A DNA stretch of 64,000 nt from contig NC_044549.1 in NCBI RefSeq assembly GCF_007565055.1, forward strand, positions 65,934,882 through 65,998,881, read 5' to 3'. The translations under genes were made by a program, and so were the position numbers. The DNA is from Rhinopithecus roxellana (Eukaryota > Chordata > Mammalia > Primates > Cercopithecidae). The notes beneath the pieces are model-generated. The model made no database searches, had not been told where the DNA came from, and saw only the letters and a program-made list of their open reading frames with translations. Every line of letters starts with the position of its first letter. The stretch's first letter is position 1. Positions 21,390 through 32,344 of this stretch are shown piece by piece.

Positions 21390-22758
21390 GTAAATTGGTA
21401 CAAGGAGCTGGGTACTGATACAAAAGATAACCTGAAAATGCGGAAGCAATTTTGGAACTGGGTAACAGGAAAGGATTGGAATGATTTGGAGGGCCCAGAA
21501 GAGAGGACAATGTAGGAAACTTTTGAACTTCCTAGAGACTTGTTGAGTGGTTTTGACCCAAATGCTGATAATGATGTGGAAAATCAAGTCCAGGCTGAGG
21601 TGGTCTCAGATGAAGATGAGGAACTTTTTGGGAACTGGAGCCAAGGTTACTCTTGCTACACTTTAGCAAAGAGACTGACAGCGTTTTGCCCCTGTCTTAG
21701 AGATCTTTGGAACTTTGAACTTGAGAGAGATAATCTGAAATTGGAACTTATGTTTAAAAGGGAAGCAGAGCATGAAAGTTTGGAAAATTTGCAGCCTGAT
21801 GATGTGATAGAAAAGAAAAACCCATTTTTGGGGGAGAAATTCAAGCCAGCTGCAGAAATTTGCATAAGTAATGAAGAGTCTAATATTACTCAACAAAACA
21901 ATGCGAAAAATATCTCCCAGGCATGTCAGAGATCTTGGAGGCCTGGGAGGGAAAAATGGTTTCATGGGTTGGGCCCAGGGCCTTGCTGCTTTGTGCAGTC
22001 TTGGAACTTGTTGCACTGCATCCAGGTGTGGCTAAAATGGTCCAAGGTACAGCTTGGGTCATTGTTTCCATCATGTGGAAGCCTTGGCAGCTTCCACATA
22101 ATGTCAGAAGGGAAGAATTGAGGTTTTAGAACCACTGCCTAGATTTCAGAGGATGTATGGAACTGTCTGAACTTACAGGTAGATGTCTCCCACAGAGACA
22201 GAGCCCTCATGGAGAACCTCTGCTAGGGCAGTGTGGGAGGTAAATGTGGAGTGGGAGCCCCTACACAGATCCCCACTGGAGTTCTAGTGGAGCTGTGAGT
22301 AGTGAACCACCATCCTCCAGATCCCAGAATGGTAGATCCACTAACACCTTGCACTGTGCACATGGAAAATCCACAGACACTCAATGGCAGCCTGTGAAGG
22401 AGCTGCCCAAAGCCAAGGGAGCCTACCCCTTGCATCAGCATACTCCAAATGTGAGACATGGAGTCAAAATCAGACTTGCATGGGGCCTGTAGCCCATTTG
22501 TTTTGCCCAATTTCTCCCATTGAGACGAGTATATTTATCCAATGCCTGTGCCCTCATTGTGTCTTGGGAGGAACTAACTTGTTTTTTATTTTACTGGCTC
22601 ATAAGTGAAAGGGACTTGCCTTGTCTCCGGTGAGACTTTGGAATTGGACTTTTGAATTAATGTTGGAATGAGTTAAAACTTTGGGGGACTGTTGGGAAGG
22701 CATGGTTGGTTTTAAAATGTGAAAAAAACAGGAGATTTGGGAGGGGTCAGGGGCAGAA
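21390..22758 (+). mobile_element. MaLR (MST/THE1) internal region
   Basis: About 1.37 kb between two like-oriented LTRs, in line with the short internal region of THE1/MST elements, which lack pol. It ends in a purine-rich stretch (GGAGATTTGGGAGGGGTCAG, about 22731-22757) directly before the 3' LTR, where a polypurine tract belongs. Confidence 0.92.
21540..22121 (+). pseudogene. MaLR gag-like ORF remnant
   Basis: A 193-codon open frame inside the provirus internal region. MaLR internal regions encode a gag-like protein of roughly 500 residues, so under half remains uninterrupted. The open part is acidic and charged at the N-terminus (EDEELFGNW near residues 25-35), then a mixed stretch with FELERDNLKLE near residues 59-69. 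No zinc knuckle, protease or polymerase motif is visible. Stops bound it on both sides, so it is a broken remnant. Confidence 0.7.
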
Positions 22759-23150
22759 TGACATGATTTTGCTCTGTGTTCCCAACCAAAGCTCATCTCA
22801 AATTGTAATGTCCACATGTCAAGGGAAGGAGAGACCTGTAATCACTATGTGTTGAGGGAGGGAGATGATTGGATCGTGGGAGCAGTTTCCCCTATGTTGT
22901 TCTCATGAGAGTGAGTGAGTTCTGACGAGATCTGATGGTTTTATAAGTGTTTGGAACTTCCTCCTTCGTTTCTCCATCTCCTGCTGCATTGTGAAGAAGG
23001 TGCTTGCTTCCCCTTTGCATTCCACCATGATTGTGGGTTTCCTGAGGCCTCCTCAGCCATGTGGAACTGTGAGTCAATTAAACCTCTTTCCTTTATAAAT
23101 TATCCAGTCTTGAGTATTTCTCTATAGCAGTGTGAAAATGGACTAAAACA
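22759..23150 (+). mobile_element. MST/THE1-type 3' LTR of MaLR provirus
   Basis: Starts TGACATGATTTTGCTCTGTG and ends AAAATGGACTAAAACA. It is colinear with the 5' LTR at 21026-21389 and visibly diverged from it. Right flank ATAAT (23151-23155) matches the left flank ATACT in four of five bases, as expected for an old 5-bp target duplication. Confidence 0.93.
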
Positions 23151-23155
23151 ATAAT

Positions 23156-24470
23156 GCATATCTTTCTTGGCCTTTGTGAAATATTTTTGTTGTCTTTTTT
23201 ATCAATTCAACCTCAGCTTTGAAGATTCAATTAAAACCTACCTCTTTTAAGGGACTTCTTGTCACTGCTATGTCTTGCATTTGTCTCTCCCTTCTCTGAA
23301 CTATTATGGTAATTATTGTGTGTTGCTCATTAGAGGACCTCATGACTTATCATTTATCATGCCATCTAGCTATAATGCACAGGACAATGCGGAGCATTGT
23401 AGTTCTTGAGCCCAGCCCAGGGAAACTGGCAGAGATTAGGATGTGGATATAAATATTTGCAAATGGTGATCAATAAATAGCTGCTAACCATTTTCACTGT
23501 AATTCAGTCAGAAAATGTGTACTCTAACAATATGGTAAAGGTACCTTAAAAACATATCCACAGACTATTTATTTGCAAAATAAGTAAGCACAGTAAAAGA
23601 ATGTGAGAAGTAAAAAAAAAAAAAGTGAGAACTAACAATATGAGTCAGAGCTCTGAGATCTGAAGATTTCAACCTTCCTTTAATGCAAATATCTCAAAAA
23701 CTTCAGCAAAGAAAATAGGAACATTGAGTGGCATGGTATGGATGGATGCATCTTTTGATTTAACTTGTCTGTTTTGCTTTATTCAATAATATATTTTTTC
23801 CTCCTCCTTTTCACATCGTTGACTTTTAGTTTAATGGTTTTCAAAGTGTGTGATGGGGGTTTAGATGTGGATATAGACAGACAAAAAGTTTCTTTGTGTT
23901 TCTCTCCCATGCCTATATTTTACACAAGGTCAATAACAGGCTTCAGTGTTTTTACAATTACCAAGAGGATGGGATTTGTTATTGTGTGCAGATAAATGTG
24001 CTGATGCCTCCATTATTTATGGGATGAGATAAAAGTCATGCAGCCTTCTGAGACAAAAGACAGGTATATGTTTTATGTCTATGTTTTTGATGAGTTCTCT
24101 CATAGACATTGTACCTTCTATAGCCCAGTGACTACCTAATGTAAATTTCAGGTGGAGTAAAACTGTCAACATTTAGCATTTTTTATGACTTACATTTATG
24201 CAGCTAGGGGACAAACATCTCACTTTAGAAAACTGTGTGTAGCAGGTAAAGTGAAATTGGTTTTCTAATTTTATTTTTTTAAAGTATCTAGTGTTTATGT
24301 TAGAGAAAAACAATACCCCCAAGCTTAGGGGTGATTTCTAAATTTTAAGGGTCTTCATTGAAAGAAAAAAATGTTCCCAATGATTAAAATGCTGTAGAAA
24401 TATTTTAACATAGAAAATGTGGTTTCATAAATTTAGAAAATAAAAATATTTGTCTTTATTTTAAAGTAAA
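23156..24470. other. Unique non-coding stretch
   Basis: AT-rich, with no confident repeat. ORFs such as 23765-23995 have no recognisable motif. Confidence 0.4.
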
Positions 24471-24473
24471 TAG

Positions 24474-24655
24474 AGGCCAGGTGCAGTCCCTTACACCTGT
24501 AATCTCATCACTTTGGGAGGCTAAGGCAGGAGGATCGCTTAAGCCTGGGACATGAGGCTGCAGTGAGCTATGACAGCACTACTGCACTCCAGCCTGGACA
24601 ACAGAGAGACTCTGCCTCAAAGATAAATAAATAAATAAATAAACAAATAAAACAA
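24474..24655 (+). mobile_element. Free Alu monomer (FRAM-like)
   Basis: One Alu monomer only: GGCCAGGTGCAGTCCCTTAC to CTGCACTCCAGCCTGGACAA, with the GAGGCTGCAGTGAGCTATGA block but no second arm. An (AAAT)n tail follows. This fits the ancestral fossil monomers that preceded dimeric Alu, or a deleted AluJ. Confidence 0.8.
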
Positions 24656-24839
24656 ATGGAATATGTTGTCAGCTACCAACAAGGGTAATATTCTTGATCA
24701 ATTCTCAGCAGAATCTTATTCCTACTTTTTGTTATTGTTGTTCTTGTGGTAAATTAGGGTTTAAATGTGGCCATGAAGCAGAGAAAGGTAATCTAGTTAC
24801 AAATAACAAAACATATCGAATTCACAGCTAATGTTGGCA

Positions 24840-25060
24840 AAGTTATGTGGGTCAAGGCACTGTCAGGAACTATTGATGATGGTATAAAATGTTGTAATTT
24901 TCTGAAGAGAAATTTCATAATGTATTCCAAAAAGCTTTAAAATATTTATATGTTTGAATAATTCAACATCTAGAAATGTATCCTAAAGCAATGGCTTATG
25001 TTTAGTAGTAAAATTAAGAAGCATTCTCTTTGAAATCAGGACGAAAATATGCCCATTAAA
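24840..25060 (+). mobile_element. L1M ORF2/3' region fragment
   Basis: GATGGTATAAAATGTTGTAA, ATTCAACATCTAGAAATGTA and CCTAAAGCAATGGCTTATG follow the L1M layout near the end of ORF2. Diverged. Confidence 0.65.
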
Positions 25061-25061
25061 A

Positions 25062-25335
25062 CAGCTTGGAGTAGGGGAGGTATAGAGAGACTGGTTAATT
25101 GATACAAAATACAGTTAGATCTAAGGAATAAGCAAGGTGACTATAATTAACAATAATATGTTGTATATTTCAAAATTGCTAGAAGATTTGAAATGTACCC
25201 AACACAAAGAAATGGTGAATGTTTGAGGTGATAGATATCCTAAATACCCTGATTTGATCATTATGCATTGTATGTGTTTATCAAAATAGCGTATGTGCCC
25301 CATAAAGATGTACAATTTAACTTAAAATAAAATAG
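25062..25335 (+). mobile_element. L1MB/L1MC 3' UTR
   Basis: AGCAAGGTGACTATAATTAA, ATTTCAAAATTGCTAGAAGA, AACACAAAGAAATGGTGAAT, CCTGATTTGATCATTATGCA and GCCCCATAAAGATGTACAAT are in order: the full distal 3' UTR of a mid-age mammalian L1. Confidence 0.9.
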
Positions 25336-25344
25336 TATAATCAA

Positions 25345-25830
25345 CATGTTACTAAATGTTCCAGACAATGCAATAAGATATGAAACAGAAATGGAAAGTA
25401 GACATATTAGAAAGAAAGATGCACAATTTTAATTACAGCTGATAGGATTGTCTCCACAAAAATTCAAGAAACTCTAGAGCTAAGCTATTATAGCTAATTA
25501 GATCTTAGCAATGTAGGTGAATGTAAGAGATCCATACTAAAAAAAAAAAGTCAGTCTCTGCATAGCAGTAATTAGATAATATAATTAAGAAATAACCAGA
25601 GACAACCATCAGAATTATATATTAGTATCTAATTATAGCAATGTTTAGACTTAAAATAATCAAGAGAATCCTAAATGTAAAACACTAGGAAAATAGTGAC
25701 GTAAATTATGATATATTCCTACAATGGAATATTGCTCTAGTCAGAGACCTTAAAGAAAACGTATAATTGTCACAAATTAAAGCTATTTGAAGAGGATCTA
25801 AGTGTGTGAAAATCATAAGGAATGCAATGT
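25345..25830 (+). mobile_element. L1M ORF2 and 3' fragment
   Basis: ACAATGCAATAAGATATGAA and the following 180 bases echo the L1 ORF2 segment. GTAAATTATGATATATTCCTACAATGGAATATTGCTC is split by decay but matches the later L1M ORF2 end. It is a separate copy from the 3' UTR just upstream. Confidence 0.65.
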
Positions 25831-25834
25831 CTAG

Positions 25835-27444
25835 GCTGGAGTGAGTAAGTAGTAACTAACAAAATCTGGATGAAAAGTGAATTTCTTTGAGAGCAGCAGC
25901 CAATCAGAGTTAATCCAGTAAGAAGGAACAAGGGGAATACAAATGCCTGACTTCAGGCTTCCTCCTTTCTCTGCTATTTTACCCTAGTTCCCCATTGTCC
26001 AAATCCACCTGAAACCAGAGATCTAAGGAGCTGTTTTATTTCATATACACAGATTATCCCCAGAAAGAAAGCAATGTGAAAAAGATGAAACACAGATTTG
26101 AAGGGTAAAATGGGAAATACTGTGCAGTTATTTAAAATTATATATTCATAAGTGATTTAGTGAATGGGAATATGTTTACTCTGAATACAGGAAACAAATG
26201 CAAGATACATAAAATAAATAATTATATACTCAATGAAATTCCCATTCTTCTCTCTCAAGCAATCTTGAAGACCACACAGAAAATCAGGCTATGAATCAAA
26301 GAAGAAAATCAAAATCACACTTCATAACTGCTTCAGTAACACTTGGCAACAGATGCCACACTGGATGTTGGCTAATAACACTAAAATTTTTGCTGGTGAC
26401 GTCTTCAGAAACTGGATAGGTGTGCAACCACCAGAACAGAAGTGGATCAGGCATGATATCTAATTATTCAATTTGTAGTTTTATAGTCAAAACTGGCATG
26501 TATATACTTAATCTGTAGCATGTAAGTCACAAGCCTCTATCCCAACTTTAAGAGAGATTGAGAACTTAATTTCTGGCTTCTACCTTGGGAAGGATCAGAC
26601 TCATAAGCTGGAAAATTAGCCAACATACACAGGATATTCAAAGCTTCTAGGCAGTCAAAATATTGTCAAGTGGTAAAATGGACATGAAAAAACTTTTTTT
26701 TCTCTCCTAGATTTAAAAAAATTAACTTTCTTAAAACATTGTTTGTGGCTTTCCATAAAATTAAAAGAGTCTTGGGAGAGAGAACATCTCAGATCCTTCC
26801 TAGTGAATTACTGCCACACTAAAGCAATTAGTGAGAATGAAAATACTGTGTATAACATTTTTAAAGCAGTCTCTTTACTGATAAATATGTTTTAGGTATA
26901 TATACAGCTATGGAAAAATTTTCCTCATAACAATTCCATTTTATCTCAGGTATATTCTGTCAGGAGAAATTATTTCTCATTCCCAATAATGGAACAGAAA
27001 GTTTGAGCTAAAGAAACACATTTCTCATTCAGCATGCACATCCACAGCAGCCCTTCTTCTTATGCCGAAGTGAGAAAATCTACACTTGGGATTGTACAAT
27101 TTTTATGAAAGTAATTAATAAATAAAACATTTAAAAGAAAATTAGTTTTCTTGCCTATAATTAATATCTATCACCTTGGCATCTACTAACAAAATCTTCT
27201 ACTTAATGGTGAGGTTTCAAAATATGATCCTGCTCTATTTATGATAATATTTGATCTGCCCTATATAGGCTTTATATTGTATTACAGTTATATATGTGTA
27301 CATTGCTTTTTTCATATTAAGACATGTCTATATAAATATTAGTAGCAAATGTACTATTAATTTTTATTCCAATTTATGGTGGAGTCTTTTGCTTATTCAA
27401 GCGGACCACTACCCTAGCTGTCCAGGGCTTCATACCTATTCTCC
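25835..27444. other. Mostly unique non-coding stretch
   Basis: No confident repeat. The piece at 26115-26240 has an L1M-like flavour (GTGCAGTTATTTAAAATTAT, GGAAACAAATGCAAGATAC) that is too weak to call. Confidence 0.4.
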
Positions 27445-27999
27445 TGTGTTTTCCAGTGTCTAACCATACAGAGTTTATCAGAACCTAAGAATAGACTTGT
27501 GGTATAGAATGACATTTCTCTTGCCAGTGAGAAGATTCCTGAATGCTGATGAAGCGAAGTTTTCGCCAGACCCTTTGTGTAAAATCGACAGTGTTAAATC
27601 AAGTTTAGCCAAAAGCTGCCTCCTTACATATTTTAAGTTCAGCCTAATGGTTTTTCCATGCATCATGTACTATAATGTAAAAGGAGCTGTAAACAGACTG
27701 TAGCCTACTCTTGTGCCAATCCTTGAGAAAACTTTGATCGGCCAATGAAAGGTGGCCAACTGTTCAAACCATGTTCAAATAAGGCAAACACTGAGCATCA
27801 CCAATCTGGCTGCTTCTATACCTCACTTCCATTTTCTGTATGTCACTTTCTTTTTTTTTTTTCTGTCCATAAATCTTCTTCTACCAGGTGGCTGCACTGG
27901 AGTCTCTGAGCCCATTCTGGCTCAGGGAGACTGCCTGATTCACTCTTTCCTCAATTAAACTCTTTTAAAATTAATTTGGCTAAAGTTTTTCTTTTAACA
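27445..27999 (+). mobile_element. ERV1-like LTR
   Basis: An LTR-like tail: CTCAATTAAACTCTTTTAAA then TTTGGCTAAAGTTTTTCTTTTAACA at the end, with GGCCAATGAAAGGTGGCCAA and TGTCCATAAATCTTC upstream, where promoter and R regions would lie. About 550 bp, no internal region. The 5' boundary is approximate; the subfamily is not assigned. Confidence 0.7.
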
Positions 28000-28078
28000 A
28001 CCTATACCCTGGAAACAAGGGATAGGAGGTGCTTGTGCAGTGAAAACTGTGTGTTCCTCAGTATGACTTAGCACTCCC

Positions 28079-28117
28079 ATGACAGTTGCACACTTGAAAC
28101 ATGACAGTTGCACACTT
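28079..28117 (+). repeat. 22-bp direct duplication
   Basis: ATGACAGTTGCACACTT occurs at 28079 and again at 28101, a single tandem duplication of a 22-bp unit. Confidence 0.9.
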
Positions 28118-28119
28118 TT

Positions 28120-28668
28120 GTTGCTCTGTCAAATTTCCTACTCAGCTCTTTCAGGGTGCTAGCCTTGCTCCCTTCTTTAGGAACTGCCTTACCATGTAGT
28201 ATCCGCTTTTGTTTCTTTTAGTAACAAAATGTTTCCAGTTTTACTTGCATACATTGCTCGCCATTAAAGACTACATTTTCCAGCCTCTCTTGCAGTTAGA
28301 CGTGTCCATGTGACCAACTTTGGGCCAATGGAATGTGAATAGGAGATAGGTGTGCAATTCAAGCTCTTTCCTTCCTTTGTTCTTTCAAAATAAACCTTAA
28401 TATCTCTCTAAGTGGCACACCAAAATCATCAGTAATTCCAAAATTACGCTTTGTTTATTTGTGGGCAAGGAGAGCCCAGTCTTCAAATCATTTTGGAAAT
28501 TAAGAGGAAATATTTGTAGCTATTCTTTTAGTATATCAAAGAAAGAAAAGTAAAATGCCAAACAGTAGATTTCCATATTCAATTTTGCAATCCAGTAATT
28601 TTCTAATACCTATGAGTCCTTCTGCATACATGATTTGGAAAGCATATATTACTTAAGCCAATTTATAA
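28120..28668. other. Non-coding stretch
   Basis: The piece around 28260-28380 (GACTACATTTTCCAGCCTCT, GGCCAATGGAATGTGAATAG) resembles a motif I have seen in many mammalian interspersed repeats, but I cannot name the family. The rest is unique. Confidence 0.35.
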
Positions 28669-28670
28669 AG

Positions 28671-28949
28671 TGCAATAACCACTTTGGGAAGCTGAAGTGG
28701 GAGGATTGCTTGAGGGTAGGAGTTTGAGACCAGCTTGGGCAAAAAACTCCACCTCTACAAAATAATAATTATTAATAATAATAATTAGCCAGGCATGGTG
28801 GTAGGTGTCTGTAGTTCCAGCTATTTGGGAGATTTAGGCAGCAGGGTCACTTGAACCCTAAAGTTTGAGGCTGCAGTGAGTTATGATCGTGCCACTGCAC
28901 TCCAGTCTGGATGACAGACCAAGACTTTGTTTCAAAACACAAAAAAAGT
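28671..28949 (+). mobile_element. AluJ, 5'-truncated
   Basis: Begins at ACTTTGGGAAGCTGAAGTGG, so the promoter head is missing. It has an AAT-rich middle linker, then GAGGCTGCAGTGAGTTATGA and CTGCACTCCAGTCTGGATGA with an A-rich tail. Confidence 0.92.
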
Positions 28950-29079
28950 AAAATACAATAACATGTATCTGCTATTATTCACTAAAATAATGTATTTTCT
29001 TCCACAAAACACCCTTTTCTTCTTATTTCCACAGCATATCAGAAAGATTTAATAAATATCCAAAATAGTAGATAGAAAG

Positions 29080-29230
29080 GGATTTAATGGTGCATTTGTT
29101 TCGATTTTCTTATTTCCAGGACTGGAGGCTGAGAAAAAGATTCACTGGGCAGCTCACCCAAACTGAAAGGGCCAACCAGAGGCAGTGCTAGAATTACACC
29201 CAATTTTGTTGCTTTTAATAACTATGCCTT
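29080..29230 (-). mobile_element. MIR SINE
   Basis: Antisense MIR order: GGCTGAGAAAAAGATTCACT, CAGAGGCAGTGCTAGAATTA, then TTTTAATAACTATGCC. Diverged. Confidence 0.6.
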
Positions 29231-29234
29231 ATCT

Positions 29235-30205
29235 ACATGTTTATTTTCTTGAACAGCAGGCTTGTAATATTTGACCTTCTGTATAAATACAACTGGGTTA
29301 TTATAGCAATTGATACTTTTCTGGATTTTATCATAGCCAGGAAATAAATTAACAGACTTAGAAGGCTCCAGTTTAAAAATCGCCCAGCCATTAAGCACTC
29401 TGGATCATTGGCCTTTCTCTTTAAAACTATACTATACTCTCTTTGATAAAAGCACAACACTCATTCCCAAAGTCTATTTTAATTCATATGATCCTCAACA
29501 TTCATAACCGTACTTCTTTCTCTTTTGCTTTTCTTTTCATTCTGTCAGCAGAATATGTATTTGTTGGAAAATCTTCTTTCCCTTTATCTACATTACACAC
29601 TGCGTGTTTCTCATCCTTGTCACTTTCATTTGTCTATAGGAAAACTGAGTACAGTGTCTTTTAATCTCCTTTTAAGAAAACTGTCAGTAATGGTAGCATA
29701 AAGCCATCCTGTGGGTCATGTGTTTATGGATGCTTTTTGTTTTATAGTTTAAGACTACTGACTGACATTTGAATATTCAGTGCACTGATTCTTACATTCA
29801 GAGGAATCTTATCTGTAGGAAGCAGACCTAGGATGCAGCGTGTTTGCCTTTCACTCTCTAGCTTCAGCAACAGCAAACATCATTTTGCCAATTTTGTTCT
29901 GTTCTTTTCACAGCAATCATTTTCTTTCTTTGTCCTAGACCATTAGTTTTGCAGTACTCATGAGCCTCTCTCAACTCCCTCAAGAGTGTCATGGCATCCT
30001 CCAAAGGTAACTTGTAGGGTATGTAAATCTCTCTGCCTTGACATCTTTCACTCCTACAGGTAGGATTTGATGCTGTACTTTTGCACTCTCTTGTGGCATA
30101 TCACTTTCCTCAACACCATCCCTCAAACCCCACTCCCCACTGATGGCTTCAACTCCAAAACTTAGAGCATGGTTGGGTGTCCATCACCTTCTCTTTTTGC
30201 AGGAA
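29235..30205. other. Unique non-coding stretch
   Basis: No repeat or gene recognised. The short ORFs at 29233-29460 and 29443-29664 overlap on opposite strands and show no motif. Confidence 0.4.
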
Positions 30206-30209
30206 CTAT

Positions 30210-30850
30210 AAAATACATAGATAACTGTATAATCTGTACAACTAATGCCCACATTTCATCACTAACATTTAAAAAAATGAAGAAATTAAAATGCTGTAAA
30301 TAAAATTAAGATCTCTTTGACTACTCCCTAAGTCTCATCACTTACACTCCTGCCCAGAGGCAACGACTGTCAAGGGCTAATTTAATATAATTCCATCCTA
30401 ATTTTCATGTTTTTCAAATATACATGCATTTGTATAAACAATACATGTTGTTTTTATTGGTGAGGTTTCTTTTTACAGAAATGGTTGCATAGGGTAATTA
30501 TCATCTTGCAATTTGCTGTTTTATGATTATCACCATATTTTTAGATCTATCTGCTTACAAATGTTAACTGTTTTATGGATCATTCCACTGTGTGATTATA
30601 CCTAATTTTGTTTGGTCATTTCCCTATTCACGTTCATTCATGCCATTTCTAATTTCGACTGTTACCCAAATGAGCACACTTATGTATGTCTCCTTACGTG
30701 TTTTACTAGAGTATATACCTATACTCTAGTAAATGGGTTACAGGATCTGTGAATTTTAGTTTTACAAGATATGCCAAATATCTTCCCAAACAGGACCTAT
30801 CAACCTTAATTCCTATGAGTAGTACATAAAAATATTTATTTTCTGAAATG
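30210..30850 (-). mobile_element. L1M/L1ME 3' region, antisense
   Basis: CTGCCCAGAGGCAACGACTG, CATTTGTATAAACAATACAT, GGTTGCATAGGGTAATTATC, ATCATTCCACTGTGTGATTA and GAGCACACTTATGTATGTCT are in antisense L1M ORF2/3' UTR order. It contains an unusual perfect hairpin at 30702-30733 (see findings). Confidence 0.75.
30702..30733. repeat. Perfect 14-bp inverted repeat, 4-nt loop
   Basis: Left arm TTTACTAGAGTATA (30702-30715), loop TACC, right arm TATACTCTAGTAAA (30720-30733). Complementarity is perfect over 14 bp. It lies within old L1M sequence, where such an arm is not expected. Confidence 0.97.
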
Positions 30851-30935
30851 CACCCAATATTGAATGTACATAGACTTCTAAAAATAATATTGGAATTCAA
30901 CAATCTTAACTCGAATCATCCTATTAAGAATGGAG

Positions 30936-31245
30936 AGGCCAGGCAAGGTGGCTCACGCCTGCAATCCCAGCACTTTGGGAAGACAAGGCAGGTGGATCAC
31001 CTGAGGTCAGGAGTTAGAGACCAGCCTGGCCGACATGATGAAACCTCGTCTCTACTAAAAATACATAAATTAGCTGGGCATGGTGGCACGTGCCTGTAGT
31101 CCCAGCTACTTGGGAGGCTGAGGCAGGAGAAGTGCTCAAACCCAGGAGACAAAGTTGCAGTGAACCAAGATGACACCACTGCACTCCAGCCTGGGTGGCA
31201 GAGTGAGACTCTGTCCCCCAAAAATAAATAAATAAATAAAAAATA
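30936..31245 (+). mobile_element. AluS
   Basis: A full-length dimer from GGCCAGGCAAGGTGGCTCAC to GAGACTCTGTCC with an (AAAT)n tail. Flanking AAGAATGGA (30927-30935) and AAGAATAGA (31246-31254) form a target duplication with one mismatch. Antisense ORFs at 30997-31311 and 31014-31265 are Alu artefacts. Confidence 0.95.
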
Positions 31246-31374
31246 AAGAATAGAAATATTTCCAATTACTTTGAAAGGATTGTAAATAAGTAAATACATG
31301 AAGTGGTACACATAACTTTAATCTGTTAAATCCTGAAATACATCAATTTTCCTTTAAATGTAACAAAGCCTAAT

Positions 31375-31915
31375 TAATTAATTCAGTCATCCATTCTCAT
31401 TTATTACATTTCTTACAAGTTCTAGATACTGTGCCAGGTTCTGGGGATAAAATATTGCACAGTGGAACTGTTCCCTGGAGAAACTTACAATGTAGTGGGG
31501 GAGATAGATACCTAAACACCTAGTCACAATAAAGTCAAATGAGTGCTATCATGAAAGGAAGTTGCAGGTGATATATGAGAACATGGGAGAATGCCTAGGA
31601 TTCCTAAAGGGAAGAGAAGGTAGGAATTAGTCAGGTTAGGTGTGGGGTCAAGGGAAGTGAATTTATGAAAGGTTTGAGAAAGGATTATCCGTGCAGAAGA
31701 ATGACATGTGCAGAGAACTGGAAGCTAAAGAGATGAGTAGATTCTCAATGCTATCAAATAATTCAGTAGCCTACTTGGGACAAGAGTAGATATAGTCTGG
31801 TGTTGGTACATGAAGAGATTTTTATACTATATACTTAAATAGTTTGGATTTTGTTTGCTTCTAAAGAAGATGAGGAACCATCGAAAGACTTTAAAATAAG
31901 ATGGCGATGACTACA
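31375..31915 (-). mobile_element. L2 LINE 3' end, antisense
   Basis: TACTGTGCCAGGTTCTGGGG, AATGTAGTGGGGGAGATAGA and GTTTGGATTTTGTTTGCTTC keep the order of an antisense L2 3' third. Confidence 0.75.
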
Positions 31916-32091
31916 TCATCAAAACTGAGCATTATGAATAGCACTCAGAAAAGCACATAGGAGAAATACTAGCAAGATCAGAGAAGAGGCAGATGGATCA
32001 ATGAAGGAAAGAGACAATGGTGACAAAAACTAATAGAGATGGAAAACAGGCTGTAGAAAGTGATTTAAAGGAAATAAAATCAATGGAAGTT

Positions 32092-32240
32092 TGTTCACTC
32101 AGTACATATTGAGCATTCACTATGTGTCAGGCAAAGTTCTGGGTATTTGAGATTCATCTGTGAAAAAAATGAACAAAACAGACCAAGCAAAGAAAAAAGC
32201 ATCTCTGCCTTTTGGAGCTTACGTTCTTGCGGTTTTGTTT
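32092..32240 (-). mobile_element. L2 LINE tail, antisense
   Basis: TTGAGCATTCACTATGTGTC, AGGCAAAGTTCTGGGTATTT, GAACAAAACAGACCAAGC and TTGGAGCTTACGTTCTTG are typical of the L2 terminus read backwards. This is a second copy, distinct from the one ending at 31915. Confidence 0.85.
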
Positions 32241-32344
32241 ATCTAACCCACTGATTTCATGAAGGAGGGCTGTGATGCAGAGATGAGTTATGGGCATACA
32301 GTAGATAGTAAGAATGTGGAAGATCTGGATCTTCAAGAGTTGGA

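Noticed and set aside
21540..22121. 193-codon ORF as a host gene
   Set aside because: It lies between two MaLR LTRs in the position of the gag-like region and is bounded by stops, so it is annotated as a viral-type remnant.
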